A DNA stretch of 64,000 nucleotides from Eucalyptus grandis (lineage: Eukaryota > Streptophyta > Magnoliopsida > Myrtales > Myrtaceae): the NCBI RefSeq assembly GCF_016545825.1, contig NC_052621.1, positions 8,332,199 to 8,396,198 on the forward strand. Direction: 5' to 3'. Every line of letters starts with the position of its first letter. The first letter of the stretch is position 1. The position numbers and the translations under genes are program-made. This document shows, in pieces, positions 13,440-24,473 of this stretch. The notes under the pieces were generated by a model. That model was not told the origin of the DNA. It did not search any database and worked only from the letters and a program-made list of their open reading frames with translations.

Positions 13440-14072
13440 TTTTTTCAAATAAAGACTTGAAATACTCTCAATTTCTCAAATAAGAGTTTGAGATGGATCT
13501 TATTTTATATAGGGTTTTGAAATATTTTCATTTTCTCAAGTAAGAATTTCAAGTTGACTTTATTTCAAATAATCAGTTGAAATAGCCATACTAGTCTTAA
13601 AAAAAGGACCTGCCCTCACCAGTGATCGAGGGCATTTTCTGTCCTGTTGCATTTTCTTATTTTCTTTCTTTTTTCTTTCAAAAAACTTAAAAATTAAGAA
13701 AATGCAAAAACTTGAAAAAAAAAAAGAAAACACAAATTAAAAAAAAAAAACCCTAAGTCAAGGGCTGGGGCTAGCCCTCTCAACTATGGGGCATTTGGCC
13801 ATGGTCGGGGTTGTCAAGCCTACCAGCCCCTGTTGAGGTGCCGACAACCTCTGTCGACCATGGTTAATGCCCCCACAGGAGGGGGAGGGTTGCCTGCCAA
13901 GCCTCTCGCTTGTATTTTTCTTTTTCTTCTTTCAATTTTAGCCTCTTTTTTTTTCTTTGTTAAGTTTGTTGTTTTTTTAAAAAAAAATAGAAAGAGGGAA
14001 GAAAATAAGAAAACGTGAAAGGACAAAAATGCTATTAACCAATTGGTGAGGTCAAGTCTTTATTTAAGATTA
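13440..14072. mobile_element. Foldback (MITE-like) element with GC-rich core
   Basis: The outer inverted arms read AAATAAAGACTTGA on the left (about 13450) and TCAAGTCTTTATTT on the right (about 14052-14066). Inner arms at 13630-13680 and 13988-14033 are also complementary (GCATTTT..GTCCT and TTTTCTTATTTTCTT against their reverse complements). The centre (about 13750-13910) is GC-rich and contains GGCCATGG. No transposase is encoded, so it is a non-autonomous element of unknown superfamily. Exact ends and target duplication are not resolved. Confidence 0.5.
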
Positions 14073-14389
14073 ACATTGTTACTTTAAATCCATATTTGAA
14101 ACAATACTCATTTAGGTCTTTACTTAAGATAATGATAGCACAAGCCCCTATTTGAGTTAATATTTACGTTTACTTTTATTTGAGAATTTGATAATGCTTC
14201 AAGTTTTTATTTAAAATTTTCCCTTAGACATCGTTGACAATTCTCATTAATTTAATAAAACTTCATGAGTTGCCTTTGTTACCCTCAAATACTTACCAAA
14301 AGTCCAATTTTGCCCCTCTTTAAGAAATTAAAACCTAGATCTAGGCCCACTTATCTCTGTATCCCTCTTTCGAACCAGGAGAGAGCCGT

Positions 14390-15162
14390 CTTAAAGTCAC
14401 GCGCCTCTTCTGCTCAGCTCCGCTCCGTTCGCCCGCCCGCCCGCCCGCCCGCCTGCCTCGCTCCGTTCGCTCGAGCTCAGGCCAGTCGCTCGTGCCTCCT
14501 CGGAAGCCAGTCGCTCGACCCTCTCTCGCTCGCCGCTTTCTTTGTCCGGGGAAGGAGGTACCAATTCCGCACTTTCTCCTTTAGGGCATAGAATGATTAC
14601 GGGACGATTTTGCTGTTCCTTTTTTTTTTTTTTTTTTGGGAGATCTTTTCGTTGGTGATAGTGATTTGCGTTGGTGGAATTGTTATCGACCGTGTTATCT
14701 CGGCCCGAATTGTTCGGCGTCAAGTTGGCCGGGTTTTGGACGTACATGTTGCGGTTCTGATGTCGAACAGTGTGCGAAGATTGAGTGGGGATGGATTGGC
14801 ATGACTAGGACGAGAGGATTGGGGATTTAATCGATTTATGCGAGCATGGCTCGATTGTGATGGTGCAGTGTCGAATTCGAATTGTGGCTCCATTTAACTC
14901 TGGTTGATGATAACATGGGAGTAGTGCTTTTATCTTCTCTTTGCTTACTTTATGATTTTATGGTCTTCTGTATGTGGCGACTCGGTCTGTGGTAATCTTT
15001 TCGGTAGCAACACATGGGATGTCTGCTAGTTGATAACTCGACAGAAACCTCATAGAAAGTGTGGTTTAACGAGTAGAGCATTGTCTTGTCTCGAGTGCTG
15101 TTAAATTTGACGGTCTTTCATGTCTTTCATGCTTCCAGGGATATTTCTCTGCTCGGTTGGAT
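14390..15162 (+). promoter_or_regulatory. Promoter-proximal region and 5' leader of CWC22-like gene
   Basis: A GC-rich patch with a CCCG/CCGC repeat (14430-14455) is followed by sequence with leader character. A leader intron probably ends at the acceptor GCTTCCAG (ending 15138), 24 nt before the ATG. Its donor may be near 14558 (GGAG/GTACC). No clear TATA box is seen. The intron is inferred from consensus only. Confidence 0.4.
14430..14455. repeat. (CCCG)n simple repeat
   Basis: About six CCCG units in the leader of the CWC22-like gene, the only GC-type microsatellite I noticed in the window. Confidence 0.85.
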
Positions 15163-18100
15163 ATGGCGAGAAGGCACGAAGATGATGAATCTGAAGATGT
15201 AAAGTATGATAGACGAGAAACGGAGAGAAGCCACCGGCATGAAGATGGTTACAGTCGGCGGGGAGCAATAGACGGTGAGACGGGGAGAGGATCTCATCGA
15301 GATTCGAAGGAAGACAATGGGGCGAAGGATGGACGGGAAAGAAGGAGAGATCATCGGCGTGAGCATGGGCACAGGGAGCGGGATTCTGAAGCTGGTTACA
15401 GAGACAGGGAGAGGGATAGGTATTCATCACGGGACTCTGAGTATGAATATGAAAGGGCCTCGCACAAGAGATCAGAGCGTAGTAGGACCAATGGTGATAG
15501 ACATGATAGATGGAGGGATGATGATAGTGACGGGAGTCCTAGAAAAGATAGAGAGGTTTACAAAGGGCGAGATACCTCAATTAACAATGACAAAGAGGGA
15601 AGAGATCGCAAGAAGGTTGATGATTCGAAACCAGAACAAACAACATTGCGGGAGGGCAATAAGAACACCGATGCTTCAACCTTGGGCAAAAGTGGAGGAG
15701 TTTACATGCCACCATTTAAGTTGGCCAGAATGATGAAAGAGGTCCAAGACAAAACTAGTGTTGAGTATCAAAGGTTGACATGGGATGCTTTAAGGAAGAG
15801 TATAAATGGTCTAGTGAATAAAGTCAATGCAACAAACATTAAGAATATCATTCCAGAACTTTTTGCTGAGAATCTTATCCGAGGAAGGGGTCTTTTCTGC
15901 CGTTCTTGTATGAAGTCTCAAATGGCTTCTCCAGGATTCACAGATGTCTTTGCTGCATTGGTTGCTGTTGTCAATACAAAGTTTCCAGAGGTTGGCGAGC
16001 TTCTACTTAGAAGGATTGTTTTGCAACTTAAGAGAGCTTATAAGCGGAATGACAAGGTACGGTCACATGTCTCTTGGTTGAGATGTCTTAGCTCACTTGT
16101 TGATTATTCATACTTTCGGTGTTAATTTGTTTTTTTTTTTTTTTTTGGTTGTATTCTCAACAGCCTCAATTACTTGCTGCTGTTAAATTCATAGCACATC
16201 TGGTTAACCAGCAAGTGGCTCATGAGATTATCGCTTTGGAGCTGCTCACTGTTCTGCTGGAAAATCCTACCGATGATAGTGTAGAGGTGGCTGTTGGCTT
16301 TGTGACTGAGTGTGGTTCCATAATGCAAGACCTTTCTCCTAAAGGTTTACATGGTAGGTATATGTTGTGAAGTTCAAATTATATCCAGCTTGTTGCTCTT
16401 CAATTCTTGCTTGGGTGCATGTATCATTAAATTGTGAGGCAATCTGTTGGATAGTGCTCTTTCATGGTTGGATATGAATTCATGAGATCAGAGTTGGAGA
16501 TCATGAAGGAGACAGCAGATTTGACGAATGGTTAAGCTTGTATCATTCATCAAGTATAGTGTCATCATGCTATATCCTAAGGCTTTCTATATCATGTCAT
16601 ATCATCTAAGTCATCCTTTTATGTAGTTAAGAAGATAATTTTTACTATACAGTGTGCATGACTAGCACTTCTATTGTCTTGCACTGGCTTCTTAATTCTG
16701 ATAATTTTTTCAGGTATCTTTGAGCGGTTTCGTGGAATTCTTCATGAAGGTGAAATAGATAAGCGAGTTCAGTTTTTGATTGAAGGTCTTTTTGCCATTA
16801 GAAAAGCTAAGTTTCAGGTCAGTTACTCCAATCTCTCTTACTTGGGTGAGAAAGTACAATTTTTCTTTTGGAGAGGTTAATCGAGCATGCATGTCTTGGC
16901 CTCCTTACTATCATAACTTAAATTTTCCCATGTACATACAGGGTTATCCCGCGGTTCGCCCAGACTTGGACCTTGTGGAGCAAGAAGATCAACTGACACA
17001 TGAGATATCACTCCAGGAGGACATTGATCCAGAAATTACTCTTGGTATCTGTCTACTTATCCAGTTATGGGGAAGCTACTTATAATCTGCGTATTATATT
17101 GTCTGATATTTTTTCTTTTGTCATACTTGTTTCTGGACCAGACATATTCAAGCCTGATCCGCAATTTGCGGAGAATGAGAAGCGTTATGAAGAATTGAAG
17201 AAAACCATTCTTGGTGACGAGTCTGAGGAGGAAGAAGATTCTGAAGAAGGCTCAGAAGATGGATCAGATGAGGAATCTGAGGAAGAAGATGATGAACAGA
17301 TGAAAATTAAAGATGAGACAGAGACTAATCTTGTAAACCTCCGGAGAACAATCTATTTGACGATTATGTCCAGTGTTGATTTCGAGGAAGCAGGGCATAA
17401 GCTATTAAAAATTAAGCTTGAACCTGGACAAGAGGTTAGACACCTTTTCAGTCATTGCAGCCAAATTTGAATACTTGTTTCTTTCTTTCCCTTGATTTCT
17501 AAGAAGGTTGTCCATAGGATGAAATGGTTTTAATGGTCTGTTATTTTTTTTGTCCGGCGATTTTGAGAATTTAAATAAATATTTGCTGATTTTTGTCCCA
17601 TAACCAAAGTGGATTTGGCTGATGTATAATCTTTCTGTTGAACTTGCTTTTAGGCTGTATTTTTAGAGCTGATTGCTTTGCATGTTATAATTAATCTGTA
17701 AATGAGGTCGACTGGTTTGGTTTTGTGTATTGCACTGACTTTGAAACTGCAGCAATTGTAAATTCTAGTTATCCAATTTTTTGCTCGTGACGCAAAATTG
17801 GTGCCTTTTCTTTTCCCAATTTTGTCTCTGTATTTAATATACTCCTACCATTACGACAATTAATCAATTGTGTACTTCTTTTTTTGTCAGAATCAATTTT
17901 GTTTTCAGATGTTTGGTTGTTGGAAGACTTTCTTGCGCATTACTTTTGCCAGATGAGTTTTGAGTAGTTTAATAGTAGGAAGAAAAGTTGAGATTTTTTT
18001 CAATTTTGGTTGATCATCTTCTTTGAGTATTTTTTTTTTCCTGATCATTTTGATTGACCTAGTTGATAAGACATATAGCAGCTAGACTTGATAGCTTGAA

Positions 18101-19864
18101 AGTAGAATTCTTTTATTTGGAAGCATTCACTGCCCTTGCAATTAGCATGGTAGATGGCCTACTATGCTACATTAATGACGTTTTGCTTGGTTGTGCGGTG
18201 GAGTGTCAGGGGTTAACTTTCCCCAGAATGTAGAGATTTCTAGAATTAATTTGTTCATAGGCTGACATGGGTTAGCTTTCAGAGAAGGTGCTGAGCTTAT
18301 TTTATAAGCTAGATGGTGGATTTTGTTAAATCTTTCATTTTAACTTTCATCGATGTTGCTAATTATAATGATTTTGTGGTGCTTGTAGTTTCTCATGCTA
18401 ATTTGTTGGAGAAGTAAGTCACTTTCTTGTTCTTTTTTACATTTTGCCTTATTCAAATTATGTGTCTTTAGAATAATTTTCTTAGATTATCAGCTGCTTC
18501 TTGCTGTCCCTGGAACTAGTTTCTTCTTTACTTACTGTATTGGTTTTTGGGCTGTGCAGATGGAGTTATGCATAATGCTGTTGGAGTGCTGCAGTCAAGA
18601 GAGAACTTACCTCCGTTATTATGGTTTGCTGGGGCAGCGGTTTTGCATGATCAACAAAGTACATCAGGAGAATTTTGAGAAGTGCTTTGTTCAGCAATAT
18701 TCAATGATTCACCGTCTTGAGACTAATAAACTGAGAAATGTGGCAAAATTTTTTGCCCATTTACTTGGGACGGATGCACTTCCATGGCATGTCTTGGCGT
18801 ACATACGATTGACTGAGGAGGACACCACTTCTTCGTCGCGTATATTTATTAAAATCCTTTTCCAGGTGAGTGAAAAGCCATCTGATAAAATATCAGACTT
18901 TCTGTTGGTTTCATTTGTTTCTTTTACTTACTTACTGTGGTAGAAAGAACCTAGCCAATGCTTTGAAGAATATTATTTGTGAAATAGACGTCTAGCTGAC
19001 AAGTTGCTTATGCTTAGAAGATTTTGGCTTTGACAATTTGGTGGGAAGAAAAATTCACAGTAGGTTTCTCTACTTCGATTTTGGCACCACACATACGCAG
19101 CCCATAAAATAGGTCTCTGCGACATGTTTCCTTTTAGTATCTAACAATATTTATGCTGAGTGGAACGTGCCATCATGACCGTGGAAAAATGTTATTGCCC
19201 AACCAAGTTTTAGACAAATACACCACTAAGATGCACCTGATGAATTGTGTCATGGTTTTGTTTTCCAGTACCCTTTTGTATTGCTCTATTCACTGGCAGA
19301 TGTCAGTGATTTTTTTAAGCGTTCAGTACCTCTTGTGATCTTAAATTAAAGGCTTCAGATTGCTGATATAATTATTATTCACTCAGACAGACTTTTCATT
19401 AGTTTTCAACTTAAAAGAATCTTTGATTTATATCTCAAGCAGACTATCTTTGGTTTATATCTCAAGCAGACTAACTGTTGATGTTTGTTCTTTTGCAGGA
19501 ACTATCGGAGCATCTAGGGATCCGGTTGCTTAATGAACGCCTGAATGATCCATTAATGCAGGATTCCTTTGAGTCAATATTCCCCAGAGACAATCCCAAG
19601 AACACAAGATTCTCGATTAACTTTTTCACATCCATTGGGCTCGGTGGCATCACTGAGAACTTGCGCGAATATTTGAAGAACATGCCACGCCTCATTATGC
19701 AGCAGCAGCAGCAGCAAGCTTCATCAGAAACAGATGAAGACTCGGGAAGTTTGAGCTCATCAGAGTCGGATGAATCCGATTCTGAATCTTCTTCTGAATC
19801 AGACTCCGGTTCATCTGACCGGGACAGGGATAGAAGACGCAGTAAGAAGAGGAGGAGAAATTAG
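15163..19864 (+). CDS. CWC22: CWC22-type pre-mRNA splicing factor (MIF4G + MA3)
   Basis: CWC22 is a spliceosome component that in other eukaryotes binds eIF4A3 and delivers it for exon-junction-complex assembly. Exons by phase: 15163-16056, 16164-16353, 16714-16817, 16942-17044, 17142-17434, 18560-18865, 19499-19864, giving 751 aa, somewhat shorter than the roughly 900 aa I recall for the Arabidopsis protein. Residues 1 to about 170 are charged and rich in R, D, E, S and H. MIF4G runs from about 198 to 395, with the family signature [17 protein letters not shown]. An acidic Glu/Asp/Ser stretch follows, then MA3 from about 496 ([20 protein letters not shown]). The tail has six glutamines, a Ser/Glu/Asp-rich stretch and a basic SKKRRRN end. 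The first ATG in frame is used. Convergent with the downstream LRR gene. Confidence 0.95.
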
Positions 19865-21487
19865 GAAATACGTCCATTTTGCTTGGGTCTTTCAACCGAC
19901 TGTCGCGTTTACATTTCTTTTCTGTTATTGTTATGGAAGGAATTTGTATTTAAGTTGGAAGAACATCTTTTCCTTTGCCCCATCTTTTCTTTTGGTGGGG
20001 TTGGCTCAAGACGGACTGTAATCGTGTACAGCGGGAGGAATTGCATTGGTAGAGGATCCACGATCCATGTGATTTTGTGCTACGCATTGCTTGAGTTCCG
20101 GTCATGGTGCTGATGCAGTCGATTCCACCAGGTACAAACCGTCTCTTTCGCTTTGAGAAGAACCATTTTTCCCATTCCGTGTGATGTCTCAACTCGATGT
20201 CCGTTGCTCGAGATCGAGCGTCGTTATGTTCAATCCGCCGTTTCTGATTACAATGATTGGAGCATGCTTGGTCGGACACATATAGGCATATTGCATTTGC
20301 ATAATCTGGAGCGCTGGTCGTCTTCCGAGCACGTCCATGGCAATAGACTCGTAGGAGATGGAATCTTATTTAATCGCCCGTGTCTCCTCCGCATTCCTTT
20401 CATAGCAAACATGGGGCCACTTCCTATTCCCCAACTAATGGCTTTCACGTGTAATTCGTCCTGAACTTAAATTCGTCCGGCCTTTAACTCTTGTAGGGCC
20501 GGTTCGCTTGCAGTGAATTGAATTGGATCCTTAACTGCAATTCGCTCGGCCACCCCCCAAAATTACTCGGATTAACTGCAGCCGCTCGCCAATGAGTGAT
20601 TTCTCGATTCCTCACCCCGTGATCCTCATGAATCGCCAAACACGAAGTTCACCCACCTTGAGATCCTAAATCATGCGTGACGAGTCTCTATCGACTTCAT
20701 GGTACGTGCTTGGGCCTCATCGGGCTTCTCAAGATCTTACCATACGGATGAGCCGTCGAACAATTGTGACTTCTCGGAGAAGAAACTGGGAAATTTCCCT
20801 TGTTATTTGTACTCTTGTCGACATGCGTAACTTATTGAGAAAATTATTAGAATAATCTCAAATTCATCATACGTCAACTAATTTAGTTATAAATTTTTTA
20901 ATTTTATCAATTTAATCATAAATTTATTTTTTGTCGAAAATCATTAATGTAGATATAAACTATCCTACATAATACCATCGCCATGTTAGCGATTTTTTTA
21001 TCAAAATTAATCAGAACAGTTATTGTGACTTTTTGGACGATTATGCCCGACTTGTCCGTGTCCTGGCAATTTCCCTCGTTTCACCTCAAGAAAAGGGGTG
21101 GCCTTTCCCCGTCGGTGATCATTGTACAGTCTTCTGGCGATGCACGGCTAAGAAAACTGCACAATCACTTCGTTTTTTGGTCCCATCGATACGGACGAAC
21201 GTCATCTGCAAAGTCCACATGGCTTGTCATCCAAATTATTAGCTCCCTCATTACTAGTTTCAGCCTTTTTCTTGGCGTGCGAACCCCCACTCCGTTCCAT
21301 GCAAAAGATTTCACGACTGATCCATCAAGATCACATCCCGCGCCGTAACATTATCATTTCAACGTAAATCTAACACAACATATTACCTAGATAAACCATA
21401 GCACAATTCATCCGCTATCACGAGCAAGTGCGTACATACATACTTCGGGTCAAGCATAGATCCGGAACTCCGGGACCTCGGCCCGGT
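19865..21487. other. Convergent intergenic region between CWC22-like and DRT100-like genes
   Basis: Holds the 3' ends of two tail-to-tail genes. No further gene is supported. Around 20850-20990 there is AT-rich DNA of the 'tttagttataaatttttt' type seen in many plant dispersed repeats. I could not place element ends. Confidence 0.5.
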
Positions 21488-22582
21488 TTAACATGCTCGG
21501 AGGGGCTTCCCGCAGAGGCAGTCGTTGTACGCGAAGGACGACGCCTCGAGGTGGTCGAACGGTGCACCCCCCGGGATCCGCCCGCAGAGGTGGTTGTGGC
21601 TAAGGTCCATGTGCCCGATGAAGGACGCGGACGATATGGACCTCGGGATCGGGCCGCGGAGGCCGTTGTACGAGAGGTCGAGCGCGGTGAAGTAGGACCT
21701 CGGCCCGAAGACGTCCGGGATCGTGCCTTGGAGAGCGTTCCTGCTGAGGTTCAAGGTGCTCACCGCGGAGTTGATCAGAGTTCGGGGGATGGGGCCGGAG
21801 ATCTTGTTCGAGTCGAGGTTCAGCGTGGCGAGGACCGCCATCTTGCCGAGAGAAAGCGGGATCGGACCTGATAGCTGGTTGAAAGAAAGGTCGAAGTCCG
21901 CCAATCGGTATATGTCCGAAACCGAGTCGGGTATGGTCCCCGTGATCCGGTTCCCGCTTAGCAGAGCCCGGCTCAACATCCTCAGCTTCCCGAAATCTCG
22001 GGGCAGTGGACCCGAGATCCGGTTGTTCCTCATGTCCAAGTGCATCAAGCTCGAGAGATTGGTCAATGACCGGGGGATCTCGCCGGTGATCATGTTGTCC
22101 GCAACATTGAGCACCGTTAGGCGGTGGAGCTTCCCAATGTTCGCGGGGATCTCGCCGGAGAGGCGGTTCCCTATCAGGTCAAAGACCCGGAGGAACGGGA
22201 TCGTGGTGATGCAGCTCGGGATCTCGCCGGTGATGCCCTTCCAGTCGGCAAGCGTCAGACTGGCGAGGCCCTTGAGCCTGCATATAGCCGGGGAGATGGT
22301 GCCCGTCATGTAACCGGTCCGCTTCGCCCGCTCGAAGATCGGGTCCTCTGACTCGCCGCGGAGGTTGATGTCGGCAACGCGGCGGGTCTCGGCATCGCAG
22401 CTGACGCCGTACCAGTTCCAGCAGCAGTCGGTGCCGGTCCAGGAGTTGAAGATGCCTAGGTAGGGCTCGTGGAGGCTGGCTCTAAAGGCCAGGAGGGCCG
22501 CCCGGTCGGACGGAGGGCAGCAGTCGACGGCGGATGCGGCGGCGAGAAGTAGCAGGGCGACGCAGAACAAGGGAGAGTCCAT
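21488..22582 (-). CDS. DRT100-like secreted leucine-rich-repeat protein
   Basis: A 364-aa intronless protein, close to the roughly 370 aa of Arabidopsis DRT100. It starts MDSPLFCVALLLLAAASA, a clear signal peptide. The plant LRR N-terminal cap follows, with paired cysteines (DCCPPSDRAALLAF and TDCCWNWYGVSCD). About ten plant-type LRRs follow (consensus LxxLxLxxNxxSGxIPxxxxxL, e.g. LSFNQLSGPIPLSLG). The C-terminal cap is NDCLCGKPLRAC. There is no transmembrane segment or kinase, so an apoplastic protein is expected. DRT100 was named from partial complementation of bacterial DNA-repair mutants; most relatives are considered cell-wall LRR proteins, so a repair role should not be inferred. The gene could equally be called polygalacturonase-inhibitor-like in the broad sense, but the ending is DRT100-type. 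Confidence 0.93.
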   Translation of the reverse strand: MDSPLFCVALLLLAAASAVDCCPPSDRAALLAFRASLHEPYLGIFNSWTGTDCCWNWYGVSCDAETRRVADINLRGESEDPIFERAKRTGYMTGTISPAICRLKGLASLTLADWKGITGEIPSCITTIPFLRVFDLIGNRLSGEIPANIGKLHRLTVLNVADNMITGEIPRSLTNLSSLMHLDMRNNRISGPLPRDFGKLRMLSRALLSGNRITGTIPDSVSDIYRLADFDLSFNQLSGPIPLSLGKMAVLATLNLDSNKISGPIPRTLINSAVSTLNLSRNALQGTIPDVFGPRSYFTALDLSYNGLRGPIPRSISSASFIGHMDLSHNHLCGRIPGGAPFDHLEASSFAYNDCLCGKPLRAC

Positions 22583-22654
22583 CGTTTTCCGCTGCAAGCG
22601 TGCGCGTTGCTTGGATTCTTTCTTCTAGGGTTATCGACAGAAGTCTGTTCTTGT

Positions 22655-22658
<4 letters not shown>

Positions 22659-22710
<52 letters not shown>
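22659..22710 (-). repeat. (GA)n tract in DRT100-like 5' leader
   Basis: Twenty-six uninterrupted AG units, 77 bp upstream of the ATG (read as CT on the coding strand). It is the longest dinucleotide run in the window. A further CT-rich run lies at 22859-22892. Confidence 0.9.
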
Positions 22711-22712
<2 letters not shown>

Positions 22713-22866
22713 ACAGAGAGAACATGCATGCATGAAAATGAAATGCAGTGGGGGTGAGGCTTTTATAGATGGAGATGGGAGTCCAAATCATTTCCCTGAT
22801 ACTATTCAACCGATCGTCGCATATGAACATGTCGCGTAGGTTGACGTCAATTCATCGCTCTTTCTC

Positions 22867-22899
<33 letters not shown>

Positions 22900-24473
22900 T
22901 CTGCATCCATTTGACTGTCCAGAAGGAAGTGATGAAGGAGCACAGAGACAGGGACACGTAGGGGATAGCTCCACATGCATGGTATCGAAAAGGAAGGGAT
23001 TGAAGAGGACAAGGCTGGTGCGTTTTAAATATTTCGGACGTCACATGACATGTTACGAGAATTCATTGAATAGTTTGGCATATAGTTAATTCTGTACGAG
23101 ATGGGTTTGATATAATCGGTTTGCTTCTTTAACTGCTGACCAAAATTCTGTGATATCAAAATAACCAAAAAAAAAAAGAAAAAAAGAAAAAAAAAAAGAA
23201 ACAAAGAAATGAAATGAAAGAAAAACCTAGTTGCAAAATACAGTCGATCCATAGCCTGCATATTTGTGGAAGCCGATCTCTAAAAGCTCGTATCTATCAT
23301 TCGGCAACTGAACAGGAAGTGGCTTAAGAAAGGATTTTCGCATCAGATGCGCTTGGCTGGCGAGAAAGGCCCCGACCCTACCGACCGACTATTGACAAGA
23401 AATAATAGAATGGAAGGAGAAGAGAACTTCGTATTTTGGGAGCTATCTAGGAGTCATGTTCACCACCGGGGTTTTCGGCTCCCAATAGAGATAGGGTCCC
23501 GATCGAGCAACTAGTAGTCCTCGCTATCTGCCTCTCTGGACACAGTATCTTGAGTACCAATAATGGTGACCACCCCGTCTATTTGCATGTGATGTTTGGA
23601 CATGTAGTAGTCGAGTCCTTGTGAATGGGCAAAGCCAGGTACCCTTATTTTACGACGGTAGGGACGATTGCTTTCATTACTGACCGGAAAACACCAAATT
23701 CTCCTTTAGGTGCTTCGACTGCAGTATATAAGTGGAAGGAGCTGGTACAGGAAAACCTTTCGTATAAAGTTTGAAATTGTCAACTGAGGTAAAGTGGACC
23801 GATGATCCAATGACCACGCCACTCACTATTGCCTCCGCTGGCTACTGCACCGGCGTCGGCATGGCACTCCTCTTCGTCTCACCGATCACCACAACGCTTT
23901 TGTACATCCGACGAACTTCGTTGCAGCAGATCCACCGATGGTTGAGATTAGTGAATTTCAGCTCCTTCTTTGCTTATAAATGAAGGTTATAATGATCGGA
24001 CCACGTAATTTTTTCTTATGATTTTTCTTGTTCGAAGCCTTAACTGAGTTGAATGGACAAGACGAATCGTGCTGCAGGACTAACGAAATCTATATGGGAC
24101 ATGCAATGTGGTCCCTCGAAAGGCGCTCTATCTACAACTGCGCGGATGCCTTATGTCCACTATATTTTTTTAGGTTTTTCATATTTTCCATTATGGTGTG
24201 TATGTTCATTCAAGACATAAAATTTATTGAGTTAAAATGTTCTAGTTATATAAAACGTATTCTCAACGTATTTAAGATAATCCACTTTCATAGGAGACCT
24301 AGGAATAATACATATGAACCGGTGAGGTTTACTATTCCAACAATACATACATATGTCCCTCCAGATTCTCCTTAAAAAGATTAAAAAATTGATCTTAAAA
24401 GGAAAATTCGTTCAATCAGATACCTAACTTTTTCAGGTGTATAATGATATAAGTGAACTAGATGTGTTCTAGT
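22711..24473. other. Upstream region of DRT100-like gene and gene-free spacer
   Basis: The first few hundred bases are probably promoter. There is a poly(A/T) cluster near 23167-23215. From about 23270 to 23760 the sequence is less AT-rich than its surroundings and has no repeat character I recognise. No gene is supported. Confidence 0.45.

Noticed and set aside
23270..23760. Stretch with composition unlike its surroundings, considered as organelle-derived DNA
   Set aside because: I could not match it to any plastid or mitochondrial gene by eye, so no claim is made.
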